Assembly: GCF_040939455.1 (NCBI RefSeq)
Contig: NC_134136.1
Coordinates: 100,056,014 to 100,120,013, forward strand
Direction of reading: 5' to 3'
Length of the DNA stretch: 64,000 nucleotides
Origin: Microcebus murinus
Lineage: Eukaryota > Chordata > Mammalia > Primates > Cheirogaleidae
Below are positions 48,330-59,704 of the stretch, one piece after another; within the stretch, counting starts at the first letter, position 1, and every line of letters starts with the position of its first letter. The notes under the pieces were generated by a model. The model saw only the letters and a list, made by a program, of their open reading frames with translations, did no database searches and had not been told where the DNA came from. Both the position numbers and the translations under genes were made by a program.

Positions 48330-48335
48330 ATTAAA
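48330..48335 (+). terminator. LTR polyadenylation signal (ATTAAA)
   Basis: ATTAAA in 'accccattaaagcactg', followed within about 20 bases by the U5-like 'agaactccagttgccgcg'. In IAP-type LTRs the R region ends just after this hexamer. Confidence 0.65.
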
Positions 48336-48790
48336 GCACTGTCAGAAGAACTCCAGTTGCCGCGTCTTCCTTGCTGGCGAGGCGGGCGCGACAGTTGCCT
48401 GTGCTTTGGAATTATTATTCAAGAAGTCCTTGTCCAGACCAATGTCCTGAAGTGTTTCCCCAATGTTTTCTTTTAGTAGTTTCATAGTTTCAGGTCTTAG
48501 ATTTAAGTCTTTAATCCATTTTGATTTGATTTGTGTATATGGTGAAAGATAAGGGTGTAGTTTCATCTTATGCATATGGATATCCAGTTTTCCCAGCTCC
48601 ATTTATTGAAGAAACTGTCCTTTCCCCACTCTATGTTCTTGGCACATGTGTCGAAGATATTAATAAGTTCACTATAGACGTGTATATTTGTTTCTGGGTT
48701 CTATATTCTGTTGCATTGGTCTCTGTTTTTGTTTTTATGCCAGTAGCATGCTGTCTTTAGTCACTGCAGTTTTATCAGCACTGGGGTTTC

Positions 48791-49955
48791 CCCAAGCCCA
48801 ATAATGCTGTGATTCTTGTAGACTCCTGGTGGTACTGCCTTAGTGGACTTGGGTAAGATATGGGAGAATTTCCTGGATTTCCAGGCAAAGTCTCTTACTC
48901 TCTTCCCTCACTCTTTGTGCTGAGCTGCTTGAGTTGGAAGAGGAGTGATGTGGGCACTTCCCCTTGGCATTTAGTCCCATGTCACAACTGAATCCATCCC
49001 AGTCTCACCCAAAGCCTGTGATGACTGTTGCCTGTGATGTTTATTCAAAGCCCAAGGGCTCTTTAGTCAGCAGGTGGTGAATTCTGCCAGGACTAGGTCC
49101 TTTCCTTCAGGGCAGCATGTTTGCTTTTGTCCTAGGGTGGGTTGAGAAATGTCATCTATTAATAGAAACTAAGGTCTGGAATCCGAAGCTTGAGGAACCT
49201 ACTTGATACTTTATTTTACTGTGGCTGAGCTGGTACTCAAGTTGCAAAACAAAGTCTTCTGTGTTTTTCCCTTTCCTTTCCCCAAGTGGAAGGAGACTCC
49301 CTGAGCCACACTGGAGTCGAGGGTGTGGGTGGTGACACAGGCACTGGCTTGGGCTGACACCAATGATATCTCCCTTGGGCACATGTACCCCAAGTCCATT
49401 GGCTCCAAGCCAGCACAGCTGCAGGAATTGCTCAAGGACCACAGCCTTTGTGGCCTGACTGCCTTGTGAAGTTAGTCTAGACTCTAGGCTGCTTTTTGTC
49501 AGCTGGTAGTGTGGCTAGCCAGAACTTGGGTTTCAGAGTGGAGGATTTCCCTTTGGCTGGGCTGGTCTAAAATCTCCCTCCATGATTGCCAGCAGAATTC
49601 TGCCTGTGCTGTGTTCCCCTCTGCCAGGGTTGCCCTCAGTTCCAATGCAAAGTCCCACAATCATTTCATTCTCCCTCTATCAGGCACAAATATTCTCTCT
49701 CTACTTGTCACTGGTGCAGCACTGCCAGGGGATAGAGGTTGGGTAGTATAGGAAATGACAGACTCTTTTCTGCCCTCTCCTGTGACTCTTTCCTTGATAT
49801 AATGTTAAAACCTGGTACTGTTATTGCTCACTTGATTTTTGGTTCTTCTGAAGGTGCTTCTTTACATGGATATTTGTTAAATTTGGTATTCGTGGGGAGG
49901 GATGATCACTGTAGGTTTCTGCTCAGCTATCTTGCCATGCCTCCTCTTCTTTGTC
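48791..49955 (-). mobile_element. L1 5' UTR (antisense), fused to ORF2 3' end
   Basis: Read on the minus strand from 49955, this is the 5' UTR of an older primate/mammalian L1. It contains the outer end 'tcagctatcttgccatgcc' and, inward, 'tgaaggtgcttctttacatg' and 'gatatttgttaaatttggta', all in antisense. It runs to about 48791, where it joins late ORF2 without ORF1 or early ORF2. Frames here (96 codons from 49442) are not genes. Confidence 0.78.
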
Positions 49956-49959
49956 CATG

Positions 49960-50645
49960 CTTGTTGCATAGACTTTTTTCTCCTATTATATTACTTCTTT
50001 AGCATTATTCCCAAAGTCATAAAATAATAGAATCGGAAGGAACTTTGGATCTTATCTTGTTCAACTTCTTAATTAATGCAAGTTTCATCAGAGATGGGTA
50101 CTTATCTTCCCTCCTTGCATACTATCAATGTTGGATACTCTTGGCCACAAAAGGCAGGTGACTCAGGAGGGAAATGGGAATTTTTCCTTTTCTGGATTTT
50201 GTTTGAGAACTTAGAGTTATGAGAATGATATGTACCCACACATTATAAAGTGACAGGCACATCTATGCAGGACCTGCTATGAGCTGGTCCATACGGTCTT
50301 CTGAACTGTTTCCCTTACCCACTTTTAGGAGGGCAGAGAATGCAGAATAGAGTAAGGGAGAGGAGAGAGCTGCACAGCTAGAGGACTCTAGAGATATGAA
50401 GGGGGTTCCTTTCAAGTCTTCAGCTGACTGCTGATCAATGTGTGCTTGTGAGGGAACTAATAGAGACTACACAAGGAGTCATTCAAAGGATTAGGGAGAA
50501 CAATCTACAGTGCTCACTCAGAGCCAGGAATAATTACTCTTCCCACTAGCCAGAATGATAAACATCATAATTCATGAGATATTGGGGTAGAGTACTCAGA
50601 AGTAGAGAAAAAATTGTCCTAGATTAAATGATGTTCTGGTCTCAA
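49960..50645. other. Unassigned non-coding sequence
   Basis: Flank of the L1. The stretch near 50020-50070 ('aatagaatcggaaggaactt') resembles a common old mammalian repeat start, but it is too short to name. Confidence 0.4.
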
Positions 50646-50654
50646 CAAAGAAAG

Positions 50655-51010
50655 CTTAAAAGCAAGTCTGATATAGAAAAGAGAAAACAATAAAGAAACT
50701 ATAAAAAGAAGAGCAAATCAAACAAAAATATGTAGAAGATACAAATAAGGATCAGAGAGAGTGGAAATCAATGATGGAAAACAAACAAGTAGAGAAAATC
50801 AGTGAAACCAAAAGCTAGTTTTAAAAGAAGATTAATAAAATTGATGAATTTCTAACCAGACTCATCAGGAACAAAAGAGAGTAAACACAAATTACCAGTG
50901 TCAGGAGTTAGAGGTGACATCTCTTGTAAGTTCTACAGATATGAAAGAGTAATAAGGGAATGCTATAAAAAACTTTGTCCCAATAAATTTGATGGCTGAG
51001 ATTCTACTGA
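50655..51010 (+). mobile_element. L1 ORF2 fragment, sense
   Basis: Readable landmarks: 'agagaaaatcagtgaaacca', 'aaaagctagttttaaaagaa', 'ttctaaccagactcatcagg' and 'acacaaattaccagtgtcag'. This is the mid-ORF2 region just before the RT core. It has neither L1 end. Confidence 0.85.
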
Positions 51011-51049
51011 TTTTGAAAAGCGCTACTATCCCCACTCACTATTTTTTCA

Positions 51050-51695
51050 AAGATTCTGACCCCTAAATATCTTTAACACTTGTTGACTTCCCTCCATCCT
51101 TCAGCATCATATTCTGGCTTAGGCCACCATCTTATCTTATTGTGTGAAACTCTTAGCTGAACCCATGGACTCTCCCTGGCCCTCCTAATTTTAAAATATG
51201 GAAACCTTGTTATATCACTCCTCCTGTTCCTGTTCAAATGATTTTTTTATTACACTAAGGAGAAGTTCAAACTTATTAATCTGATTAAACTTTTCCAGGT
51301 GTTTTTCTCATCACTCTCCCTTCACATTCTATGCTCCAGCAACAAGCTGTGCTTTCTGTCGCCTCTGAGCACATGCATTTCCCCTTTTCTTATAACGCTT
51401 TTCTTCATATTCATTTAGTAACTTTTACACTCTTTCAGTTGTCAGCTTAGAAGTGTATTCTTTCAGGAAGTTTTTCTTGACCACTCATATCTGAGATAAG
51501 TGTTCCTTATGTGCTGTCAAAGCCCTCTACATGTCCCCATCTCAACACTTACCACATTATGTCATCATTTTTTGCTTCTCTGTAACCCTCAATAGGCTGA
51601 AAGCTCATCAAGATGGAGAAATACTTATTTTGTTCTTTGTATTTACTCTCTCATATGACAGAGGCACATAATAGTCAATAAATAATTGTTATAGA
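51050..51695 (+). mobile_element. L2 LINE 3' end, sense
   Basis: Typical L2 3' order: 'ttcaggaagtttttcttgac', 'gtccccatctcaacacttac', 'aataggctgaaagctcat' and 'gacagaggcacataatagtc', ending in 'caataaataattg'. It is old and diverged. Confidence 0.8.
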
Positions 51696-51699
51696 GTGA

Positions 51700-53750
51700 T
51701 GATGTAAATTTTACTCTGTTCAAACCTCAAATCCAATAGCACTCTAATTTTCAACACAGGTTATTTTAGGCAGGATACAAAGAATAGTTTCTTGATTCTA
51801 ACTTTTAATTATCTACTGATAACATGATCGATATTGAAAACATGATTTACTTTCTCTTAAATTTTCTTGATTTTATATGTATTATCAATCTATTATCCCA
51901 AAGCAAATATTGATGCAATAATTTACTTGTAGACTTTTGTGACTATTCATAAACCATCAGATGAAAGTGGAAAGCTTTCAATTGGATTATAGCATTTTAT
52001 TCAATCTAAGAATGTATAGTTGATTGAGCAGTATATTATACTTTGTGAAATTGCCTTTGCTTTTTTAGTATTATTCCAAAGTTCTTTTCCTTTGGCTTTG
52101 TTCTTTTGACCAAAGTCCCTTCTAGAATCAGACACTAAGCAACCCCTATTCCAGGGGAGAATCCTGTGCCATCACTTATACATTAATTCTTGTATCAGTT
52201 CTCTTCTATTTTTAACATCTTTGGTGAATTTTTAATCAAACTCAATGTGTCTCTGCTAACTAGAGATAGTGCTAATTGCTTCTTGGCAATTTCTTCTTTC
52301 ACTTATATTTTCCTTCTGCTTCTTCTTTATCACTTTTTTTTCCTAATTATAAAAGTCATTTTGTTTACTGCTAAAAATTTCAAATATATATATAATTAGA
52401 AGAGGGGACTAACATCCAGAGATGAAGCCCTGTTAACATTTAGGTATATTTTTCATACCAACATATTATATATTGTTTGAGCCCTCCTTTGCTATAGTTG
52501 CTTCAAATGTTTTCCCCTTATTCAATTGTAATTTTTACCTTTAAATTTTGGAGACTTTTCTCTCTTGTGCAATCAAATCTATTCTATTTATTTCATTGTT
52601 TTTATACTTAGAACTGACTTTTTCACATAGAGTGAACATATTTACCTATTTTGCCCTATTTTAAAATTTTTCAGTTTTGTAGTGAATGCTATAGCTTACA
52701 TGTGTTTTAATTTTATAAGTTTATTAATTTCCCAGTAGTCAGTATTCTTTAAATTATAGTCAATTGTGTCGATCTTTTCCATTGACTTGCAATGTTTCTC
52801 TAAATAAATATTAAGGTCTTTTATAGGCTAGTTTCTGTTTATAAGTTATTCTATATGTTTATGATTGTCTATCTTGTACCAATGCAATGCTGTGTTAATT
52901 GTTATAGCTTGTCATCTAATATTTCATATAGGCATTTCCTCTATAACTTTCCTTTTTTCCTCCAAGTTTTATTAGTTGTTTTAACCTCTTTTATATTTGA
53001 TAAATTTTGGACTAATTTTGTCAAGATTCAAATAATCATATTGGGTTGCTGATATTGTTTTATTACTATATATTAATTTGGAAATAGTGAACATGTGAAA
53101 TATATATTACTATACATATTATAATATATACATATATTTTTATTCAGTCTTCCTATAAAAATATACTGTCTCTCACAGAGTTTTTCTGTTACTCATTTAT
53201 CTTGCAGATTTCAAGTATTTTGGGTAAAGTTACATCTAGGTAAATTAAGTATGTTTGTTGTTGCTACAGTAAAAGTCAACTTTATTTCTTTATTTTTCTA
53301 TTTTGTATTCTAATTAACTATCACTGGTGTATTGAAAAAATATTAAAGACATACTTGGTTTATTTTAATATGTATACGTTTAGTGCAAAACAAATGATGT
53401 AACCAGTAGTTTTGATTCAGAGGAAGAAGTCAGTGTAGGCTTCCATAGTTGACTAAAGGTATAAAAAAGAGAAAGGAATTTAGAAATTGAAAAAAAGATG
53501 AAGATATTTCTGACAATTCAGGGCAAAGAGAATTATGGAGATGAGTAAGGTTAGAAAGTGCTAAGATTGTGGAAAACGTTGGATACTAGATTAGGGCTAT
53601 AATAATTCAAACAGCATTGCAGTCACACAAGAATAGATAATCACGTCAGTGAAACATATGTTCTTGAGGAGAAAGTGGCATACACAAATGCCATTTTTGA
53701 AAGGTAATCTTTAGATGATGTTTAGGTTTGGTGTATTAATCTGCTTAAGC
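51700..53750. other. Mostly unassigned; weak LINE-like T-rich stretch
   Basis: Between about 52440 and 53250 the T-rich wording suggests a very old antisense LINE, but I cannot show it. No genes or RNAs are seen. Confidence 0.4.
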
Positions 53751-53758
53751 ATATAACC

Positions 53759-53975
53759 CAAGGGTCAGCAAACTGTGTATAAAGGGGCACATAGTAAATA
53801 TTTTAGGCTTTGCAGGCCACAGGTCTCTGCTATAACTACTCAACTCTGCCACTGTAGTACAAATATGTCCATAGACAATATATAAATGAATATGACTGTG
53901 TTCCAATAAAATGTTATTTACAAAAACAGACTTTGAACTGGATTTGGCTCATGAATTGTAATTTGCCAACCCCTG
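53759..53975 (+). mobile_element. hAT (Charlie-type) MITE, full length
   Basis: The ends 'caagggtcagcaaac' and 'tttgccaacccctg' are imperfect inverted repeats. Inside are 'tagtaaatattttaggcttt', 'ataactactcaactctgcc' and 'tgttccaataaaatgttatt'. Flanking 8-mers 'atataacc' (53751-53758) and 'atctaacc' (53976-53983) match at 7 of 8. It is non-autonomous and contains no ORF. Confidence 0.92.
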
Positions 53976-54249
53976 ATCTAACCCATTATGCAGAGTATCT
54001 TATAAACTTAATCATTATTGGGATCAATATATTGAGATAGATGAATATCATGTGTGGTTACTATGCTCTAAAAGATTAAAGTCCTGCAATTTTTGAAAAA
54101 GTCCTGAGAAAATATAGTCAATGTATTTTTCAATAACCCCAGAAACTTTCTTTTACTATTTTATTAGGTGCATGGTACCTCAAAGGTGCAGATTGGGGTG
54201 ATATATGAATTTGAAAAATTGTCTAAATAATATTAGTCACCCCTCTTTT

Positions 54250-54375
54250 TCATGTTTTTTAAAATTTATTTTTAGCTGAAAAATTATATATAATTATGGT
54301 GTACAACACGATGTTTTGATATATGTATACATTGTGGAATTCACACCTCCTTTTGACATTAGTAGCTAGTAAGTG
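54250..54375 (-). mobile_element. L1MA-type 3' end fragment, antisense
   Basis: 'attatggtgtacaacacgat' and 'gttttgatatatgtatacat' are the antisense 3' UTR end of L1MA-type elements. Only about 120 bases remain. Confidence 0.8.
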
Positions 54376-54524
54376 ACCCAGTAGACTAACTTAAATTTAA
54401 CTTACTTTTTACTCATCTCAAATGCTTGTGTCTTTATAATAATCTTCTGCAGTCTTCTAGTTAGGAAGAAAGTCTCCATTCTTGGCATCGTATTCTGCTT
54501 CATAGCTATTTATGACATTAAAGG

Positions 54525-54765
54525 AGCATTGTGGCATAGAGGTTACAAACATGGTTTGTAAAGCCAGACTCTATGACTTAAAGGTTGTATGATGTTCTAA
54601 CAGTTACTTAAACCTCTGTGGATTTTACTTTCCTCAACCATCAAATGGTAATAATGATAGCTCCCATCTCATAGGGCTTTTTATGAGGATGACATGAGTT
54701 AATACACATAAGTAAAGCATTTAGAATAGTGATTGACAAATAGTAATTGCTTAATAAATCATTGT
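54525..54765 (+). repeat. MIR SINE, sense
   Basis: MIR order: 'gcattgtggcatagaggtta', 'aaacctctgtggattttac', 'tcaaatggtaataatgatag', 'atagtaattgcttaataaat'. Confidence 0.88.
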
Positions 54766-54772
54766 CATTAGA

Positions 54773-54850
54773 GTTTCCCTGTTAGAATGTAAGCTCTTTG
54801 AGGACAAAAACGATATTTTGCTCTTTGACTATAAAGCAATTTTCATGGAG
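54773..54850 (+). mobile_element. L2 3' end fragment
   Basis: 'ttagaatgtaagctctttga' followed by 'ggacaaaaacgatattttg' is the characteristic near-terminal phrase of L2. It directly follows the MIR. Confidence 0.7.
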
Positions 54851-54854
54851 GACA

Positions 54855-55690
54855 CTAATAGTTAACATATGGTAGCTAATGTTATTATTGTTATTATCCT
54901 CACCTGGTGTAAGCAATCCTTAAATTTTTGTTAAATCAAATTGTTTCCATACTCGTGTTTATTCTTTGGAAAAGTTGTTAGCTTGCAGTAAAATCCACAG
55001 TGCAAATAGAAACAAGGTAAATAAAGGAATGTTGAAAGAAATTTTACAAATTAGCTAAATGACTTATGAGCCAAGAATAATTTATGAATCTGTGAGTAAA
55101 TAGCAGCATCCACCTTAGCCGTCTCAAGGTCTTTGTGGCTTAATATGTTTGTTATTTGTTAGCATTGCTGCTTTTAATTTCTCTCAGTTTAGTGTGCAGG
55201 GTAATAGCTATATTTATGCTAAACTTGAGTCAAAATGTATGGGAACAGAAATTTATTAAACAGTTTTAATATCTACCAACTCCTTTTTCCTAACACACAA
55301 TGCTGGTATCTCTGCTACTATACCATCCTCATTACAATCTCTGGTGCTTGTTAACTTTAGTTCTGGGCTGGTCTTCTACTTAATGCACCATGATAATTTC
55401 TCAATGGAATCACTGAAGTTCTTCACTTTTCCTTTTTCTCCCTCTCACATTTAGATTCTGTCCCCCCGCCCCAATTTATGCTCAATTTTACTCTTCATAT
55501 TTGCATTAGTGTCTTAAACTTCACCCAAAATGACTATTTTTGTCCATTGAGGCCTAAAAATTATCCACAACTTTTATTTAGTCTCAAGTTATCAGAATTT
55601 TTTTCTTTATCTTTGAACCATTTCTTTATTAGAAAAACCTCCCTCAGGCTATTCCTGAAAAAGTTTTAACAGCCTGGCCAATTAGGAGAC
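54855..55690. other. Unassigned non-coding sequence
   Basis: No gene or repeat recognised. Confidence 0.5.
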
Positions 55691-55695
55691 TCCGG

Positions 55696-55829
55696 CAAGG
55701 GTGGGGAACCTGCAGCCTCAAGGATTATTAAAAGGATTTGTTCTGTAAAATTTGGATTCCGTCAAAAGGCTGCACTCAGGGATCCAGAAGGCCACATGTG
55801 GCCCCAAGGCCACAGCTTCCCCACCCCTG
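55696..55829 (+). mobile_element. Short hAT-like MITE
   Basis: The ends 'aagggtggggaacctg' and 'agcttccccacccctg' form an inverted repeat of about 15 bases. The inside carries 'aaggccacatgtggcc'. The pattern fits a small hAT-type MITE. I could not find matching 8-bp flanks, so the boundaries may be off or the TSD has decayed. Confidence 0.75.
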
Positions 55830-55834
55830 CTGTA

Positions 55835-56520
55835 GTTTCTAAAAAGCTGATTGGTCAAGAATCTCAGGGATTCTATAGTAGACTTAACCTTAGTACTGAT
55901 TTTTTCTTAAAATATGTACATAATCCCTTGGGTTTATCATTCACTGGTTTTACAAAAATAAATCTTCCTACTTTGAATGCTAAACTTAGAAATGAGCTTT
56001 GAATAAACAGTGATGTTCTGGGGCTTAGTTTATTTTCTTGTCAAGATCTTTAATAGCTCTTCTTTTTTTGTATGTGTGAGTGCAGTTGACTATTATGATA
56101 AAATCCATCTAATTAGCTATCAATATTTGACAGAGTACTTTTTAGCAGTGCCATTCATTCAACTCAACAGAGCAGTCATTTCAATCAAGGAAACCACACC
56201 AGCCATTCAAATGAGAGAATACTGCCAGAGCTGGATTTCATCTTAATGGGCTTGATAAAGAAAATAAAACTTCAGGGTTTCTATTAGCCAATATATCTCA
56301 TTAATATTGTGACTGAGACTGTCAGTATCCATTCTCAAAACCATCAGTGTTTAGAACTCATCCTGAATAGATAAGACAAAAGGGAAAACGGGCATTATAT
56401 ATGTTGGTTTTCACTTAGCACCATGTAGATTGATCTTTTATCAGATCAAATATATATCACATGTAGCCTCATATATGCCATTGACCTTTTTTCTTTTTCT
56501 CTTAATTTTTATATAGGCAA
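55835..56520. other. Unassigned; possible conserved non-coding element
   Basis: No repeat recognised. About 56080-56255 combines homeodomain-like ATTA motifs ('ctaattagctatcaatattt') with mixed composition and no internal repeats, as many conserved enhancers do. This is an inference from appearance only. Confidence 0.35.
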
Positions 56521-56524
56521 CTAT

Positions 56525-56615
56525 AGCTCTGTAATTTCTGGGAAACTCTGAGCATGTTACTTTACTTCTCTGAGTCTTATTCTCATTCTTTGCAAAGTAG
56601 GAATAATGACATTAG
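56525..56615 (+). repeat. MIR fragment, sense
   Basis: 'gagcatgttactttacttct' and 'tttgcaaagtaggaataatg' preserve the core of MIR. It is partial. Confidence 0.7.
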
Positions 56616-56625
56616 AAATAGTAGT

Positions 56626-57020
56626 CAGTTTTTGTTGTGTAACAACCACAGTATCTGAGGCTTATAAGAGTACATATTCATTGTGGCTTACATGTCAGCA
56701 GGTCAGCTGGGGTGAAGTTGATCTCCACTGAGCTGAGCTGGGCTTGTCTCCGGGCTCTAGGTTGGGTCTAGGTCTGCGCTAAACTCCCCTCATCCTTCTG
56801 AGACCAGCTTTCTGGGACATGTTCTTCTCATGGCAATTGCAAGAACCCAACTGTGCAAGCACATTTCAGGCCTTCGCTTTCATCATGTCTGCTAATATTC
56901 CATTGATCAAAGCAAGTCACAAGTTCAAAATAAATGGGATGAGGAAGTGCTCCTTCTACAACAGGAGGTGGGGAGGAAGTGAATACTTTCTGAACAATAA
57001 TCTACTGTATTTAACCTCAC
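56626..57020 (-). mobile_element. MLT1-type MaLR LTR, antisense
   Basis: Starts with 'tgttgtgtaacaaccacagt', the complement of the MLT1 3' end, and continues with 'caggtcagctggggtgaagt' and 'gatcaaagcaagtcacaag', which are common in antisense MLT1 LTRs. Strongly diverged. Confidence 0.7.
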
Positions 57021-57069
57021 ATGCTGATTGGGATGGTTCTATGAAATTAGGTACATGAGAGCTCTTTGT

Positions 57070-58650
57070 CAATTGTAAGGTACTGTGTAACTATGACATT
57101 TATAAGTGCTCTGTCACTATAAAATTCTAGCAAGATGCCTTTTGATATTGACCTACTATCCATTCCATAACAGTCTATCAAGAAAAGCCATACACAAGGC
57201 TTGTTAGCAGCTATTGACTTAGAGTACTGAGGTATCATTGCACATTATTATAGTGAGAGGCTAAAAATCAGGAGTATCTATTACAGTCTAGGATGTTTAA
57301 ACTACTTCTTGGCTTATCATAAGACTTTAAATTCAAGGAGAGAGCAAGCCAAGGAAAGAGGATTACGCTTGAACAGTCTTCATGATAAAATAGTAGTAAT
57401 TAGTTTGAGCAAAATCCCATAATAGTTTTTTTTCCACACTTTGCAGGAAACCAAATGGCAGACAGATAAAACAAATTACTTTACTCGGGGTAATTAGCAA
57501 GCGATTATAAGGTTCTGCCTATGTTCTCCCAGGAGTACAAATATCATGACCCGCTTTTCAAAGAACTTTATTTTGCTTAATACCTAATCCATCTAAACTC
57601 ACTGCAAAATCTGACAGCAACCTTGCCACAAACACTGAACAACCCAGAGTACCTGGGAGACCACAGCAATGCTAATATAATGATGAGAAGGAGGAGGGAA
57701 GAAGAAACAGGATGTTTTTCTTTTATTTTCTTATTTATTTATTTTACTACAATTATTAGCTCCCAATTTGCATTTTTCTTTATGTAGGTATCACACAGTT
57801 CCTAAGAATTAATACATATATGTTTATGTACCAATGTCTAGAATTGTGAACTAAAATATTATTGTGTCTTTAAGTTCAGAGCATTTGATTTGAGAACAAT
57901 AACATCATTGAGAGAGAGAATTGTCCTCTTGATAGAGGTCATAGAAAATTCAAATTAATTCCTAATCAAATATGACTCAGGAAAACAGATAGTTCACATA
58001 ATGTTTTGATTGAAGGACACTGAGACCTTCAGGATAAGGTTGCTGCCAACTGACAAAAATAAGGGCATCTTTCTATACTGAGAGTAGGGGGAATACAACA
58101 CAGCAATACAGACTTTGGACATAGAGGCTATATGACCTACACATATTAAATGTGGTAAGATAATCAAATTTATTTATTGACATATGTCATTTAAAAAATC
58201 TTCTGTAATTAATATATCCACTACAAAGGAAGATATACACATGGAGTTTTATATTTTGATGGGATTAATTTTTTCTTTTTAATGTATAAAATCCTGAAAA
58301 TAGTTGTGTCATGACTTAATTTTTAAATTCCCAGTTATGGAACTTCTTTTTTCAGTACAGTGATGTTTTTTCTAGTCAGTTAAGTCTTTCTACATGTTTA
58401 TCCTCTTTTCATTTTTATATGCAGTCATATTTGGAAATATTTTGTGACTTATTTTAGATATTTGCAGACACAAACTTTGCTTCCATTCCATACTGATTTT
58501 TAAGTGCTCTATATTATAGACATGCTGATTTTCTTTTTTGTTTAATAAGAATCAGAAGGATTGGATTCTCAACATGTGTAAGTATTTGAGAAAGAAGAAA
58601 CATCTAAGAGGATTGTAGAACACTGAATATGCTTGACCTGACATTTCATG
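57070..58650. other. Unassigned non-coding sequence
   Basis: No gene or repeat recognised over about 1.6 kb. It may include unique ancestral sequence (for example around 57450-57680, which has balanced composition). Confidence 0.5.
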
Positions 58651-58654
58651 GAGT

Positions 58655-58895
58655 GGGTGTATTAAGCACAGCATGATTCCCTGCCAGGTAGACACAGTCT
58701 TGTTCTGAGTTTAAGTTCAAGCTCTGCCACTTTGTTTGTGTTTTGTAAACTACACGGGCAAGTTATTTGATCTTACTAAGACACCATTTTTTTTTCATCT
58801 GCAAAATTGAGCCAGTGATACTACCTATATCAGGAGGTTGTTGTGAGCATCAAATGGGATAATGTACATAAAATAACATGGTGTTAATGTGCAAT
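58655..58895 (+). repeat. MIR SINE, sense
   Basis: 'caagctctgccactttgttt', 'cgggcaagttatttgatct', 'catctgcaaaattgagcc', 'aggaggttgttgtgagcatc' and 'aatgggataatgtacataaa' (diverged) give the MIR order. Confidence 0.88.
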
Positions 58896-58899
58896 TAAT

Positions 58900-59685
58900 T
58901 TTATTATTAGTAGATCAGAGTAAGATGAACTGGCATATATTATACTGAGAAATCAAATAGTATGTTGATTAAGGTAAAGAGAGAGGCCAATAATCTAAAA
59001 AAATAAAAAAGAAACCCCTGAGACACATAACTGACAGGGTACTAGGAACAGGAACAATATTGTCCTAGCCAAATAAAGAGGTGAATGCTAAACATTTTTC
59101 ACTTCTGAAAGTTAGAGTTGAGATTGGATTTTTTAGTCATTAAAGTGAGTCGATTATTTTTCTATGTTAAATCTACAAGTCATATTGTAAAATATTAAAA
59201 TTCAGGATTTTTTTTTATTTGGTTGGACATTTTGGTACATTGACTACAGTATAGGCCCTAATTTTGTATGCTTTTCTGATCCATGCCCTATGGTAGTGCC
59301 CACCTACACTGACTCTGCACTTGGTCTAGAAGATAGCTAGTCTGAGATGGCCTTGGCTGAGAAAATTAGGCTTTCCTCCATGCTATGCTCACATCTCTCC
59401 AACAGTCTAGCCCAGGCACATTCTCATAGTGGAGGAAAAGGGGTCCAAAAGAGGAAGCAGAAATGCATAACTGCTTTTTCAAGTCTCTGCTTACATCAAA
59501 CTTGTTATTTTTTAATTGGCAGCTCTTTTTCTTTTTCCCCATAGTATTTTCCTGGGAATAATTTTATATAATAGATCTTTAGAAAACAGATTGTATTTCC
59601 CCATGGGAACAATGCTACATTTAGCAGGGATGATTCTGACTTTTCATTTTCCACTTGGTATTCAACCCATTGATTATGTAGCATT
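58900..59685. other. Unassigned non-coding sequence
   Basis: No gene or repeat recognised. A T-rich run occurs at 59208-59216. Confidence 0.5.
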
Positions 59686-59704
59686 CATCTAAAATCCATT
59701 TCTA

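Larger units (their letters stand above)
48067..48393 (+). mobile_element. Class II ERV solo LTR, IAP-like
   Basis: A 327-bp CpG-rich block starts 'tgtggggcgcgg' and ends 'gcgggcgcgaca', the TG...CA ends of a retroviral LTR. It is flanked by a perfect 6-bp duplication 'gttgcc' (48061-48066 and 48394-48399), the usual size for class II (betaretrovirus-like) ERVs. Near the start 'ttacaagatggcgcc', then 'agtaaacaagttcagcgcat', and near the end 'ttgccgcgtcttccttg' closely recall rodent IAP LTRs. A TATA box (48266-48272) and ATTAAA (48330-48335) divide it into U3, R and U5. No internal region remains, so it is a solo LTR in an L1. Confidence 0.87.
47215..48790 (-). mobile_element. Antisense L1: 3' end and 3' half of ORF2
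   Basis: Reads antisense from the L1 3' tail ('attattatgggtacataaca') through 'ggatatatacccagcagtgg', 'ttgctgggtcacatggtag', 'tctcattgtggttttgattt' and 'gattatttcctttgctgtgc' to 'ttatgccagtagcatgctgt' at 48730-48760. It is interrupted by a solo LTR at 48067-48393. Beyond about 48790 the sequence switches directly to L1 5' UTR, so most of ORF2 and all of ORF1 are missing. Confidence 0.9.

Noticed and set aside
48067..48393. CpG island marking a cellular gene promoter
   Set aside because: The block is bounded by a 6-bp duplication and LTR ends, inside an L1, with no exon nearby. A retroviral LTR explains it.
48273..48476. 67-codon frame starting in the LTR
   Set aside because: It spans R/U5 of the solo LTR and runs into L1 sequence; no known retroviral product starts there.
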